Assembly: GCF_003467125.1 (NCBI RefSeq) | Contig: NZ_QSFA01000006.1 | Coordinates: forward strand, 1-64,000 | DNA from: Megasphaera sp. AM44-1BH | GTDB taxonomy: Bacteria; Bacillota; Negativicutes; Veillonellales; Megasphaeraceae | Direction of reading: 5' to 3' | DNA: 64,000 nucleotides | Part shown: positions 1 to 9,031 of the stretch, piece after piece | How positions within the stretch are numbered: position 1 is the first letter of the stretch | How the letters are laid out: each line of letters starts with the position of its first letter | Notes under the pieces: generated by a model | Told to the model about the DNA's origin: nothing | Database searches by the model: none | Seen by the model: the letters and a program-made list of their open reading frames with translations, nothing else | Translations under genes and position numbers: made by a program

Positions 1-7
1 CCAGGCT

Positions 8-40
8 ACAGCACATCCGGAAGGATGTGCTGTTTTGTTT
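8..40 (+). terminator. Intrinsic terminator of an upstream gene
   Basis: An 11-bp perfect stem (ACAGCACATCC with GGATGTGCTGT) closes a GGAA loop and is followed by a T-rich tract. It ends a transcription unit lying left of the window. Confidence 0.85.
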
Positions 41-372
41 TATATGCAGACAGGATGAACCGCTACGCGGTACTGCCGAAACAACACGGAATAAATTGCC
101 ATATATAGAAAATCGATTTCTTTATATAAAAACATTGCCCGATAAATGATTAAAAAGCATATCATGCATGATAATTAATCGCATACAACATATATCTTTT
201 TGTATGAGTCTAATGTATTACCATAATGGACAAAAAAATACAGAGTGAAATAAAAAATATCAAATGAAAAGTTTGGAAAATAATTAAATTCTTCTCATAA
301 ACACAGACGTAATGCAGAATAATATTAAAATCATGGTAATATTAGAGGAGAATTAAATCACCGGAATATCTA
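41..372. other. AT-rich intergenic region, no gene seen
   Basis: No convincing reading frame lies between the left-edge terminator and the ilvA promoter. The stretch is strongly AT-rich. It holds only one small inverted repeat around 61-72 and nothing else I can name. It may carry regulator sites for the downstream deaminase gene. Confidence 0.6.
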
Positions 373-401
373 TTGACAGTAGACTGTTTGAGAAGTATAG
401 T
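373..401 (+). promoter_or_regulatory. Sigma-70/SigA promoter of ilvA
   Basis: TTGACA (373-378) and TATAGT (396-401) are separated by exactly 17 bases. The leader to the ilvA start is about 75 bases. Confidence 0.8.
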
Positions 402-483
402 GTAAGCATAAGGAACGTATCATACGTATCCGTAAAGCCAATTGGATTTATGGTTTACACATATTAAGGAGGTTGAATTCATC

Positions 484-1701
484 ATGGGTGAAGCTGTTAC
501 ATTAGAAATGGTACAGGAAGCACAGAAACGGTTACAAGGTGTGGCACAGAAAACGGGGTTGTCTTTTGCCAATTCCGTCAGCAAGATAGCTGATTGCCAG
601 GTATACCTGAAGATGGAAAATTTACAGCGGACAGGTTCATTCAAATTACGCGGGGCTTACAATAAAGTAGCGTCCCTTACACCGGAAGAACGGGAAAAAG
701 GCGTTATTGCTGCATCGGCTGGCAATCATGCCCAGGGTGTGGCTCTGGCTGCCAGTGCCTATGGCTGCCAGTCTACGATTTGTATGCCCAAGCATGCTCC
801 TTTGTCCAAAGTAGCTGCTACACGCGGATACGGTGCTAACGTTGTCCTCTACGGGGACTTCTTTGATGAAGCAGCTGCCAAAGCTGTCGAATTGACGAAA
901 GAACATGGGTATACGTTTGTTCATCCCTTCAATGATCCCGAAGTCATTGCCGGACAGGGAACGATTGCACTGGAAATTATCGAACAACTGCCCGACGTGG
1001 ATGCTATTGTAGCTCCTATTGGCGGTGGCGGCCTGATTTCAGGGCTTGCCGTAGCAGCAAAGAGTGTCAATCCGAAAATCAAAGTTATCGGCGTGCAGAC
1101 AGAAAACATGCCGTCTATGAAAGAATCCGTAGATCAGGGGAAAATTATCACCTATAACGGTAAAGCCACACTGGCTGATGGCATAGCCGTCAAAACACCG
1201 GGAGATCTGACCTTTGATATCTGCCGCCATTACCTGGATGATATTGTTACTGTCGATGAAAATGAAATTTCCCAGGCCATACTCTGGCTCCTGGAACGCT
1301 GCAAAACCGTGGCAGAAGGTGCTGGTGCCGTACCGACGGCGGCTCTCATGAATGGTAAAATTTCCGGCCTGCACAACAAAAAAGTGGCAGCTCTGGTCAG
1401 TGGCGGCAATATAGATGTCAATAACATGCAGCGCGTCATCAATCAGGGCCTGATCAAGTCCCGCCGCAAGATTTTCTTCCAGACCATCATTCCTGATGTA
1501 CCGGGCGAAATGGTGAAGCTGCTGACTATCATTGCCAACGCCAATGCCAACGTACTTTCTATCGTTCATGAACGGAGCCAGCATGGCGTAGATATGGGAC
1601 AGACTGCCGTATCACTGGAACTGGAAACGGCAAATGAAAAACACGTGGAACAACTGATGTCCACATTAAAAGATCATCATTACTATGTAACGATGAAATA
1701 A
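484..1701 (+). CDS. ilvA: Threonine ammonia-lyase (threonine dehydratase) with ACT domain
   Basis: A PLP enzyme that deaminates threonine (and serine) to 2-oxobutyrate (pyruvate) through reactive enamines. The protein has 405 residues, normal for the single-ACT form. Lys54 in the SFKLRGA motif is the PLP lysine, a GGGG loop near residue 180 holds the cofactor phosphate, and residues about 325-405 form an ACT-type regulatory domain. The ATG at 484 is chosen because AAGGAGG lies at 466-472; the reading frame stays open upstream to 442 but without such a site. A permease and RidA follow, so the cluster looks catabolic: uptake, deamination, enamine disposal. Whether it is biosynthetic or degradative (TdcB-like) cannot be settled from sequence alone. 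Confidence 0.93.
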   Translation: MGEAVTLEMVQEAQKRLQGVAQKTGLSFANSVSKIADCQVYLKMENLQRTGSFKLRGAYNKVASLTPEEREKGVIAASAGNHAQGVALAASAYGCQSTICMPKHAPLSKVAATRGYGANVVLYGDFFDEAAAKAVELTKEHGYTFVHPFNDPEVIAGQGTIALEIIEQLPDVDAIVAPIGGGGLISGLAVAAKSVNPKIKVIGVQTENMPSMKESVDQGKIITYNGKATLADGIAVKTPGDLTFDICRHYLDDIVTVDENEISQAILWLLERCKTVAEGAGAVPTAALMNGKISGLHNKKVAALVSGGNIDVNNMQRVINQGLIKSRRKIFFQTIIPDVPGEMVKLLTIIANANANVLSIVHERSQHGVDMGQTAVSLELETANEKHVEQLMSTLKDHHYYVTMK

Positions 1702-1753
1702 AACACATATTAAGTCATAAGACCATAATGATTCCAAAGCTATGGAGGTAATA

Positions 1754-3190
1754 ATGGAACAGCAGAAAATGGAACGTGGCCTGAAGCCACGCCATGTAGA
1801 GATGATAGCTCTGGGGGGAACCATTGGTGTTGGCCTGTTTATGGGGTCAGCCAACACGATTCAGATGGCTGGTCCGTCGGTACTGTTATGTTATGCCGTA
1901 ACGGGCGTCGTCATGTTTTTCATTATGCGTATTATGGGGGAAATGTTATACCAGGAACCGGTGACCGGATCCTTTGCAACGTATGGCCACAAATATATTA
2001 GTCCTTTTGTGGGATATCTGACAGCCTGCTCATACTGGTTTCTCTGGGTTGTCGTTGGGTTATCGGAAATTACAGCCGTAGGGATTTATGTGCATTACTG
2101 GTTCCCGGACTTGCCACAATGGATATCGGCTCTGGCCGGGATGGCTATCGTTGCATCGGCCAACATGGCAGCTGTTAAATACTATGGCGAATTCGAATTC
2201 TGGTTTGCCCTGATTAAAGTCGTTACGATTATCGTCATGCTCATCGTCGGGGCGGCGGTCATTCTTTTCGGGTTTGGCAATGATGGCGTGCCTGTAGGAA
2301 TCAGCAATCTCTGGTCCCACGGTGGGTTTATGCCTAATGGCTGGGGCGGTATGCTGGCAGCTATGTGTGTCGTAGCGGCGTCATTCCAGGGTGTTGAACT
2401 CATCGGGATTACTGCCGGTGAAGCCCAGGATCCGCAAAGGACGCTGAAAAAGGCTGTCAACAACATTGTCTGGCGTATCCTTATATTCTATATTGGTTCT
2501 ATCTTTGTCATCCTCTGTATCTATCCATGGACAGAAGTCAGCTACATTGGCAGTCCGTTCGTCATGACCTTTGCCAAAGTTGGTATTACGGCAGCGGCGG
2601 GCATCATCAACTTCGTCGTTCTCACGGCCGCTTTATCGGGCTGCAATTCCGGTATGTACAGTTCGGGCCGTATGCTCTATACCCTGGCACAGAATGGTCA
2701 GGCACCGCGTATCTTTGCCAAACTGTCGCCTTCCGGCGTTCCCCGCAACGGGATCGGAGTTACCGTCATCGTACTGGCTATTGGCGTCGTGCTGAATTAC
2801 ATGATTCCTGATTCCAAACTGTTTCTCTATCTCTATAGTGCGTCGGTATTCCCCGGCATGGTAGCCTGGTTTGTCCTGGCCTGGGCCCAGAAGAATTTCC
2901 GCAAAACATGGGGCCCGGAAGTCATGGCAAAACATCCATTCAAATCGCCTCTGTACCCGTACTCTAATTACTTCTGCGTTGCCTTCCTGATTCTGGTGAC
3001 GATTGGCATGCTGTACAATCCGGACACCCGCATGTCTATTCTTTCCTCGTGGGTCTTTATTGCGGCCATTACGGCGGCATGGTTCCTGTGCGGCCTGAAC
3101 AAGAAGAAATATGATAAGGAAGGTCATCTTCTGACTACGACAGATGAAGAAAAAGCGGTATCTGAAAATAGTGGAACTATGAATGACTGA
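1754..3190 (+). CDS. Amino-acid permease, AAT/APC family
   Basis: A 478-residue polytopic inner-membrane protein with about twelve hydrophobic segments. The N-terminal GGTIGVGLFMGSA segment is the family substrate-binding turn in helix 1, and the overall sequence is of the AAT type (CycA/AnsP/LysP relatives) that imports amino acids with protons. ATG 1754 is preferred over 1742 because a GGAGGT ribosome-binding site lies at 1744-1749, inside the longer frame. It starts 52 bases after ilvA with no terminator between, so it is probably in the same transcript and may supply threonine or serine. The substrate is inferred from context only. Confidence 0.88.
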   Translation: MEQQKMERGLKPRHVEMIALGGTIGVGLFMGSANTIQMAGPSVLLCYAVTGVVMFFIMRIMGEMLYQEPVTGSFATYGHKYISPFVGYLTACSYWFLWVVVGLSEITAVGIYVHYWFPDLPQWISALAGMAIVASANMAAVKYYGEFEFWFALIKVVTIIVMLIVGAAVILFGFGNDGVPVGISNLWSHGGFMPNGWGGMLAAMCVVAASFQGVELIGITAGEAQDPQRTLKKAVNNIVWRILIFYIGSIFVILCIYPWTEVSYIGSPFVMTFAKVGITAAAGIINFVVLTAALSGCNSGMYSSGRMLYTLAQNGQAPRIFAKLSPSGVPRNGIGVTVIVLAIGVVLNYMIPDSKLFLYLYSASVFPGMVAWFVLAWAQKNFRKTWGPEVMAKHPFKSPLYPYSNYFCVAFLILVTIGMLYNPDTRMSILSSWVFIAAITAAWFLCGLNKKKYDKEGHLLTTTDEEKAVSENSGTMND

Positions 3191-3284
3191 TGTTCATGTG
3201 TCTGCCATTAATTTAGTATATGCTATTACATAGAAGTCTCGTATAGTTCACCATAAATATTGTGTAGATATATAGCGTATGCAG

Positions 3285-3313
3285 TGGAAATGTGGAATTA
3301 GATGTTGTATAAT
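3285..3313 (+). promoter_or_regulatory. Probable promoter of ridA
   Basis: TGGAAA (3285-3290) and TATAAT (3308-3313) are spaced by 17 bases, in the 165-base gap before ridA. The -10 is perfect, the -35 is 4/6. Confidence 0.55.
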
Positions 3314-3355
3314 AATAAATAGAGTAGATAATATTTTTTAAGGAGATGTTTGATC

Positions 3356-3742
3356 ATGGCAGTAAACGTTATTAGTACAGAAAAAGCTCCAGGCGCGGTA
3401 GGCCCGTATTCCCAGGCTATTAAAGCAGGCGATTTCCTCTTTGCTTCCGGCCAGATTGCTATTAATCCGGAAAAAGGCAAACTCGTAGGTGGCGGCGTAG
3501 TCAACCAGGCAGAACAGTGCATGAAAAATGTTGGCGCTATTCTGGAAGCTGCTGGTGCTACGTATGACGATGTTATCAAAACGACGGTATACATTGCCAA
3601 TATGAACTTCTTCGGTGCTGTCAATGAAGTATATGCCAAATACTTCAATAAGACTCTTCCGGCCCGTTCCTGCGTGGAAATCGGCAAACTGCCGAAAGAT
3701 GCCCTCGTTGAAGTCGAAGTCATCGCCTATGTAGGCAAATAA
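3356..3742 (+). CDS. ridA: RidA family 2-iminobutanoate/2-iminopropanoate deaminase
   Basis: Hydrolyses the enamine/imine intermediates released by PLP dehydratases, protecting other PLP enzymes from 2-aminoacrylate damage. The protein has 128 residues, the family size. The GPYSQAI motif (residues 16-22), Arg104 in PARSCVEIG, and the C-terminal VEVEVIAYV strand carry the conserved active-site positions (Arg104 and Glu119 match the usual Arg105/Glu120). ATG 3356 follows AGGAG at 3341-3345; an in-frame TTG at 3350 is a weaker alternative. It has its own likely promoter and sits downstream of the deaminase whose product it clears, as TdcF does in the tdc operon. Confidence 0.93.
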   Translation: MAVNVISTEKAPGAVGPYSQAIKAGDFLFASGQIAINPEKGKLVGGGVVNQAEQCMKNVGAILEAAGATYDDVIKTTVYIANMNFFGAVNEVYAKYFNKTLPARSCVEIGKLPKDALVEVEVIAYVGK

Positions 3743-3784
3743 TCTGATAATCCACTAAAAAGAGTTTCAGATATCATGCAAAAA

Positions 3785-3850
3785 ACTCCCTTCTAAGCAG
3801 ATAAGAGGAACCATAACGTTCCTGCGTCTGCCTGGAAGGGAGTATTTTTA
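3785..3850. terminator. Bidirectional terminator between ridA and the M29 aminopeptidase
   Basis: ACTCCCTTC (3785-3793) pairs with GAAGGGAGT (3835-3843), with a nested inner stem (GCAGA/TCTGC). A-rich and T-rich flanks on the two sides allow termination from both converging genes. Confidence 0.8.
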
Positions 3851-3857
3851 TGCTGAT

Positions 3858-5099
3858 TTATGCCCAGTCTCCGTTTATGAATACGGGAACAGTCGTTCCG
3901 TCTGCTTTAGTTCCCATAATGGAAAGGTCATCGCTGCCAACCATGAAATCGACGTGAATCATGGAATCATTGAGGCCGTGAGCGCGAAGTTCCTGGTCAT
4001 CCATCCCGCTGCCGCCGGAAAGGCAGGTCGGATAGGCTTTGCCAAATGCCAGATGACAGGAGGCATTTTCATCAAAGAGTGTTTCATAAAAGAGAATATG
4101 AGACAGAGAAATAGGGGAATGGTATGGAATCAGAGCCACTTCTCCCAGCCGGGAAGCGCCTTCATCCATGGACAGGATCTGTTTTAACACATCATCACCT
4201 GTTTCTGCCTTTGATTCTATAGCGTGGCCGTCTTTAAATGTGATATGGAAGTTGTCAATGAGGTTGCCGTTGTATACCAGCGGCCTCGTGCTGTATACAA
4301 TGCCATTGACCCGGGAAGCGTCTGGCGCTGTATAAATTTCTTCTGTGGGAATATTGGCATTAAAGAGGATATGTGATGTCGTTTCTTCGGCACCTCCCTG
4401 CCAGATATGTTTTTCCGACAGCCCGATAGTCAGATCGGTCCCCTGACCTGACGTATAGTGCAGGCTCGTAAAGTGCTGGCTGGTCATCCAGTCGCGGCGT
4501 TTTTTTAATTCCAGAAGATGTGCATCCCAGTCAGCCAGCGGATTTTCACCATCAGCACGGGAAGACTGGAGAATTTGTTTCCACAACATTTCATAAGCCG
4601 TCTCTTCCGGCTGGTCCGGATACAGGATATGGGCCCATACGAGGCTGGGAACGGCGGCGACGAGCCAGGTCGTCCGGGATGCCATCATGCCGTCGATGTA
4701 TTCTTTTAGCGCCTTGTTTGAAGCTTTCTGCCAGGCGACCAGTTTCTGCATATCGATTCCCTTCATGAGGTATGGATTGGCAGAAATAAGGCTGAGAAAG
4801 GCGGCATTCTGACGGTAGTAACAGAGGCTGAAATCACGGCGCCAGTCCGGCATGGTGGTGAACTCGGACAGGTCTTCGTATTCATAACGCAGCCGGGCCG
4901 ATGCATCGGAGCGCCAGTTCATGACGACCTGACGGGCGCCTGCTTCATAGGCCTCCCGGGTAAGAATGGTGACAAAATCGTGAGCTTCTACCGGGGCAGC
5001 GATGACAAGAATCTGTCCCTGTTGCAGGTTTAGCCCTTTTTTGAGCAGGACCCGGGCATATCCGGGCAATAAGGATGAAACAGAAGAATCGAGATGCAT
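3858..5099 (-). CDS. Aminopeptidase, M29 family (AmpS/PepS type)
   Basis: A cytoplasmic metallo-aminopeptidase of the thermophilic-aminopeptidase family, releasing N-terminal residues from peptides. The 413 residues match the family length (about 410). The C-terminal half holds the typical metal-binding run: GEVALIP, then an ILFYETLFDENASCHLAFG block and HVDFMVG with SDDLSI near the end. A GTG at 5108 opens the frame, but ATG 5099 is chosen because AGGAG (complement of 5108-5112) lies 8 bases upstream of it. It follows the MATE gene by 44 bases with no terminator, so the two are probably cotranscribed; a functional link is not evident. Confidence 0.9.
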   Translation of the reverse strand: MHLDSSVSSLLPGYARVLLKKGLNLQQGQILVIAAPVEAHDFVTILTREAYEAGARQVVMNWRSDASARLRYEYEDLSEFTTMPDWRRDFSLCYYRQNAAFLSLISANPYLMKGIDMQKLVAWQKASNKALKEYIDGMMASRTTWLVAAVPSLVWAHILYPDQPEETAYEMLWKQILQSSRADGENPLADWDAHLLELKKRRDWMTSQHFTSLHYTSGQGTDLTIGLSEKHIWQGGAEETTSHILFNANIPTEEIYTAPDASRVNGIVYSTRPLVYNGNLIDNFHITFKDGHAIESKAETGDDVLKQILSMDEGASRLGEVALIPYHSPISLSHILFYETLFDENASCHLAFGKAYPTCLSGGSGMDDQELRAHGLNDSMIHVDFMVGSDDLSIMGTKADGTTVPVFINGDWA

Positions 5100-5143
5100 A
5101 TGTATCACTCCTAGTATAAATACAATAATATATCCGCTCTAAA

Positions 5144-6475
5144 TTACAGTGACCAGGCTGTACGCTTCCAGAGACGGATATTGAGAGCCAGTGCATTGAT
5201 GGCCAGGCTGATAATCAGACTATACCAGTATCCATAGGCCCCATAGGGGAGAAGATGTGCTGCGCCATACCCCATGGGAAGACTGATGAGCCAATAGGTG
5301 ACAAAGGCCACAATCGTGATGATGCGTACGTCTTTATATCCCCGCAGGATGCCCTGGACCGGAGTACCGGCGGCATCGCAGAAGGAAAACATGACCGCCA
5401 GCAGAAGAAAATGACGGATATGTATCAGTGTGCCTGCGTCAGAAGAAAACAGGGAACTGATAGGACCTATGAATGTATAGGTCAGGGTGGCTGTAGCGCA
5501 GACGATGAGCAGGGCGGATCCCTGACAGATGCGGGCGTACTGGCGGGCGGCCTGACCATTGCGGGCGCCCACTTCATATCCGATGACGATAGTCGATGCC
5601 AGGCTGAGGCTCCAGGGAAATACGTATATCAGGGTAGAGTAGCTAATCGCCGCCTGATTGGCTGCCAGGTATACCGTACCGAATTCGGCCATTAACAGAC
5701 CGATGATGGAGAACAGGCTGGTTTCACAGAAAATAGCGACGAACATGGGGATGCCGATACGCAATTGTTCCGAGATGGTGTGCCAGTCCGGAGAAACAAA
5801 ACGATGCCACAGGCCATAGGAACGGAACGGCTCTAACAGGGAAAACAACACCAGGAATACAGCCAGTGTAATCCAGGCCGCTATGGTGATGGCATATCCT
5901 GTCCCGACCCCTCCCATGGGAGCTATGCCCGGCCCGCCGAATACAAACAGGCGGAACAGTACTACCGTAATGGCCAGATTGAGAAACAGAATGGCCATAG
6001 ACACATGGGTCTTGCCATGGGCGTCGGTAATATAGCGCAGCGTGGCCACAAGGAAGGTGGGCAGGATGCCCCAGGCCAGTGCAATCAGGTATTCGCGGGC
6101 AATCGTATAGACCGCCGGTTCGAGCCCCATGATGCGGAGAAAGGGGTCGAGACACAGTAGTCCCGCTGCGAGGACGACTAAAGTCGTAATGACTGCAACA
6201 TAGAGACTTTGTAAAATATACCCGGGGATATCTTCTGTTTTGCCGGCACCACGGAGCTGGGAGAGGATCGGTGAGACGCCAAAAAAGACGCCGCACATGC
6301 CGGCAAAGACGGGGTACCAGATATTGACACCGACGGCGACGCCGGCCAGATCGACTGTCCCAGCCTGACCGCTGAATATGCTGGAAAAGACTCCGCTGCC
6401 GACCTGGGCCATCTGGGTGAGCAGCAATGGGAAGAACAACGTAAGAAAATGCCGTATCTGGTATAATTGCGGCAT
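5144..6475 (-). CDS. MATE family efflux transporter
   Basis: A 443-residue inner-membrane protein with about twelve hydrophobic segments in two related halves, as in the MATE (MatE/NorM/DinF) cation-coupled exporters of drugs and metabolites. An N-terminal LTLFFPLLLTQMAQVG segment and the NIWYPVFAGMCGVFFG stretch followed by SPILSQLRGAG are characteristic of the first half. AAGGAGG stands about nine bases before ATG 6475. The gene lies just beyond the rpsT terminator, so it is reached either by read-through or by a promoter I cannot see in the 35-base gap. The substrate is unknown. Confidence 0.88.
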   Translation of the reverse strand: MPQLYQIRHFLTLFFPLLLTQMAQVGSGVFSSIFSGQAGTVDLAGVAVGVNIWYPVFAGMCGVFFGVSPILSQLRGAGKTEDIPGYILQSLYVAVITTLVVLAAGLLCLDPFLRIMGLEPAVYTIAREYLIALAWGILPTFLVATLRYITDAHGKTHVSMAILFLNLAITVVLFRLFVFGGPGIAPMGGVGTGYAITIAAWITLAVFLVLFSLLEPFRSYGLWHRFVSPDWHTISEQLRIGIPMFVAIFCETSLFSIIGLLMAEFGTVYLAANQAAISYSTLIYVFPWSLSLASTIVIGYEVGARNGQAARQYARICQGSALLIVCATATLTYTFIGPISSLFSSDAGTLIHIRHFLLLAVMFSFCDAAGTPVQGILRGYKDVRIITIVAFVTYWLISLPMGYGAAHLLPYGAYGYWYSLIISLAINALALNIRLWKRTAWSL

Positions 6476-6510
6476 TATACAGATACCTCCTTAGAAACAG
6501 AATAGATATA

Positions 6511-6540
6511 AAACAAGCCCCACAGACCGTGGGGCTTGTT
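6511..6540 (-). terminator. Terminator of rpsT
   Basis: An AACAAGCCCCAC/GTGGGGCTTGTT stem with a 5-base loop. On the minus strand it runs into a T-rich tract. Confidence 0.85.
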
Positions 6541-6551
6541 AGCATTTACGA

Positions 6552-6818
6552 TTATTTATCCATTTCGTTTACTTTGGCAGCCAGACGGGATTTCTTACGG
6601 GCTGCAGTATTTTTATGGAGAACGCCTTTCTGTGCAGCGCTGTCGATGACGCTGCTGGCTTTATCAAATGCTTTTTTTACAGCTTCAGCATCACCTGTGG
6701 CAATTGCTTCGGTCGTACGGCGGATAGCAGTATGAACAGAAGATTTTACCTGGGAATTTACGGCGTGGCGGGCTGCATCTTTTTCCATCGATTTGATGTT
6801 GGATTTAATCTGCGGCAA
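6552..6818 (-). CDS. rpsT: 30S ribosomal protein S20, TTG start
   Basis: An 88-residue primary 16S rRNA-binding protein, highly basic and helical, with the family opening PQIKSNIKSMEKDAAR and a C-terminal HKNTAARKKSRLA segment. The frame could open at a GTG (6827), but that codon overlaps the AGGAGG at 6827-6832. The TTG at 6818-6816 lies 8 bases after it and gives the expected S20 N-terminus, so TTG is almost certainly the start. The Escherichia coli rpsT also uses a rare UUG start linked to autogenous control. The gene has its own promoter and terminator. Confidence 0.95.
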   Translation of the reverse strand: MPQIKSNIKSMEKDAARHAVNSQVKSSVHTAIRRTTEAIATGDAEAVKKAFDKASSVIDSAAQKGVLHKNTAARKKSRLAAKVNEMDK

Positions 6819-6855
6819 TGGGTTCACCTCCTAATTTACAAGAACACTAGAAGAA

Positions 6856-6884
6856 ATTCTATCATAAAACGGGATAAAAATCAA
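6856..6884 (-). promoter_or_regulatory. Promoter of rpsT
   Basis: On the minus strand TTGATT (6884-6879) and TAGAAT (6861-6856) are spaced by 17 bases, about 40 bases before the start codon. Confidence 0.75.
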
Positions 6885-6900
6885 TAGAAATTTTAGGGAA

Positions 6901-7866
6901 TTATGCCTTATGAGCCGAACCGAGCACTTCGGTAATCTTATGAGAGACGAGGTCATAGACGTTCTGCCGGCCGTCTTTCAGGTACTGGCGCGGGTCAAAA
7001 TGATCGGGGTGCTGGGCCATGTGGAGACGGACGCCGGCTGTCAGTGCCAGGCGGATATCGGAGTCGATATTGATCTTGCAGACAGCCAGGGAAGCCGCCT
7101 TGCGGAGCTGGTCTTCCGGGATACCGATGGCATCAGGAAGATTGCCACCGTTTTCATTGATGATTTTTACATATTCGGGTACGACCGAGGAAGCTCCGTG
7201 CAGGACAATCGGAAAATCGGGAAGCCGCTTGGCTACTTCTTCGAGGATGTCGAAACGAAGTGTCGGAGGTACGAGGACGCCCTGTTCGTTGCGGGTGCAC
7301 TGTTCCGGCGTGAACTTATATGCGCCATGGCTGGTCCCGATAGCGATAGCCAGGGAATCGACACCAGTACGGCTGACGAATTCTTCCACTTCTTCCGGAC
7401 GGGTGTAGGATGCTTCATGAGCGGCTACTTTGACATCGTCTTCAATGCCGGCCAGCTGGCCTAATTCGCCTTCGACGACGACACCGTGAGCATGGGCATA
7501 TTCCACGACTTGTTTTGTCAGAGCAATATTATCTTCGAAGGAGTGCTTGGATCCATCAATCATGACAGAGGTAAATCCGCCGTCAATACAGGATTTGCAC
7601 GTTTCGAAATCGGCGCCATGGTCAAGGTGAAGTGCGACCGTGAGGTCGTGGTCTTCCAGGGCTGCTTCAACAAGATGTTTCAGATAGCTCGGCTTGGCGT
7701 ATTTTCTGGCACCGGCCGAAGCCTGAAGAATAATCGGGGATTGAAGGTCCGCTGCTGCGTCGGTAACAGCCTGGACGATTTCCATATTATTGATGTTGAA
7801 AGCCCCGATGGCATAATGGCCGGCATAGGCTTTTTTGAACATTTCGGTAGTTGTGACTAATGGCAT
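6901..7866 (-). CDS. fba: Class II fructose-bisphosphate aldolase
   Basis: A zinc enzyme of glycolysis and gluconeogenesis that interconverts fructose 1,6-bisphosphate with dihydroxyacetone phosphate and glyceraldehyde 3-phosphate. The 321 residues include the class II signature ALHLDHG (His80, Asp82, His83) with the following FTSVMIDGSKHSFEDN block, VEGELGQLAG, and the phosphate-binding LHGASS segment. AAGGAGG precedes ATG 7866. It lies 47 bases after the rluA-type gene with no terminator between, so it is probably read from that promoter. Close paralogues (tagatose-bisphosphate aldolase) exist, but this length and context fit the glycolytic enzyme. Confidence 0.93.
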   Translation of the reverse strand: MPLVTTTEMFKKAYAGHYAIGAFNINNMEIVQAVTDAAADLQSPIILQASAGARKYAKPSYLKHLVEAALEDHDLTVALHLDHGADFETCKSCIDGGFTSVMIDGSKHSFEDNIALTKQVVEYAHAHGVVVEGELGQLAGIEDDVKVAAHEASYTRPEEVEEFVSRTGVDSLAIAIGTSHGAYKFTPEQCTRNEQGVLVPPTLRFDILEEVAKRLPDFPIVLHGASSVVPEYVKIINENGGNLPDAIGIPEDQLRKAASLAVCKINIDSDIRLALTAGVRLHMAQHPDHFDPRQYLKDGRQNVYDLVSHKITEVLGSAHKA

Positions 7867-7913
7867 AGGAAAGTTCCTCCTTTAAGTAAAGGTATGTGTA
7901 GAAAAGTCAGTCC

Positions 7914-8807
7914 TCAGAGCGGGACCAGCTCATGATAATCCCAGCCGGCGCAGCAGAACAGGTGCTGCATATCTGCCGGTAACGGGGAATTAACCGTAAT
8001 GAATGTACCACTGACAGGATGGGTGAACTGGATGCGGAACGCATGGAGCGCCTGCCGCTGTATATCGGTCCGGCTGCCACCGTACAGATCATCGCCGCAC
8101 AATGGATGGCCCAGACTGGCACAGTGTACCCGGATCTGATGGGTGCGTCCCGTGTGAAGGGTAAGCTGCAGCAAGCTGTAGCGGTCTGTCGCAGCGAGAC
8201 ACTGGATGTCCGTATGCGCAGGTTTGCCGTCAGCATCGGTACGGCGCAGGATGATGCTGTCCGGGGCGCGGGAAATGGGCCAGTGTATAGTCAGTCGCCG
8301 GGCGGGAAATCGTCCTTCGGCTACGGCCAGATAATACCGGTGATAGGCCAGATGGCGATGGCTGAAAGCATACTGGATCTGGGGCTGCTTGGCAATCAGG
8401 CAGAGTCCGGACGTATTGCGGTCCAGCCGGTGCATGGGATGGTAAGAGCAGCTCTGTCCCGTCTGCTGATAGTACCAGGCCAGCGCATTTGCCAGCGTTC
8501 CGTCATGCGCTCCCGACGTTGGATGCATCAATAATCCTGCCGGCTTATTGACAGCTATGATATAATCATCTTCGTAGGCAATTTTTACAGGAATCGGTTC
8601 CGGTCGGAACGGATTGGATTCCGGAAGCTCTACGCGGATGACGTCGCCTGTGGAAACAAAATCGCGGGTATCGGCTGCGATACCATTGCGGGTACAGATG
8701 CCATTGTGCTTGATGCGCCGTCTCATGGTAGCGGAAACGCCGGCATGGCGCAAGGCTCCCAGCAGGGACGTTTTCTTTTCCAGTCTGCCTACGATAAATT
8801 CAATCAT
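7914..8807 (-). CDS. RluA family pseudouridine synthase
   Basis: Converts specific uridines in rRNA or tRNA to pseudouridine. The 297-residue protein has an S4-like N-terminal part (about 1-60) and the RluA catalytic domain with HRLDRNTSGL, where Asp129 is the catalytic aspartate. VNKPAGLLMHPT and THQIRVHCASLGHPLCGD are further family motifs. ATG 8807 is chosen because AAGGAG stands just before it; the frame extends 22 codons upstream without a ribosome-binding site. It heads the transcript that probably continues into fba. The target uridine (RluA/RluC/RluD-like) cannot be told from sequence. Confidence 0.92.
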   Translation of the reverse strand: MIEFIVGRLEKKTSLLGALRHAGVSATMRRRIKHNGICTRNGIAADTRDFVSTGDVIRVELPESNPFRPEPIPVKIAYEDDYIIAVNKPAGLLMHPTSGAHDGTLANALAWYYQQTGQSCSYHPMHRLDRNTSGLCLIAKQPQIQYAFSHRHLAYHRYYLAVAEGRFPARRLTIHWPISRAPDSIILRRTDADGKPAHTDIQCLAATDRYSLLQLTLHTGRTHQIRVHCASLGHPLCGDDLYGGSRTDIQRQALHAFRIQFTHPVSGTFITVNSPLPADMQHLFCCAGWDYHELVPL

Positions 8808-8844
8808 GACATCTCCTTTGTGCGTATGGGTTGTATACACATCT

Positions 8845-8873
8845 ATTGTACAAAAGGGTAACCGGAAAATCAA
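8845..8873 (-). promoter_or_regulatory. Promoter of the rluA-type gene and fba
   Basis: On the minus strand TTGATT (8873-8868) and TACAAT (8850-8845) are spaced by 17 bases. Confidence 0.75.
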
Positions 8874-8986
8874 CGTAGGATGTTAACTGTACAGCTATAT
8901 TGTAATGGATGAAGCTGGCAAAATCAACAGGAAAACCCGGTTTTTTCTGCCTGTACAAAGAAAAATTGCCTGTAGAAAAAGGATTT

Positions 8987-9014
8987 TTGGGATTTTTATG
9001 GAATAGTATATAGT
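8987..9014 (+). promoter_or_regulatory. Candidate promoter of dnaG-rpoD
   Basis: TTGGGA (8987-8992) and TATAGT (9009-9014) are spaced by 16 bases, leaving a leader of about 120 bases. Confidence 0.45.
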
Positions 9015-9031
9015 GTAAGGTTTATGAAAAA

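Noticed and set aside
442..484. Longer N-terminus of ilvA from 442
   Set aside because: The ribosome-binding site AAGGAGG at 466-472 lies inside it, so translation starts at 484.
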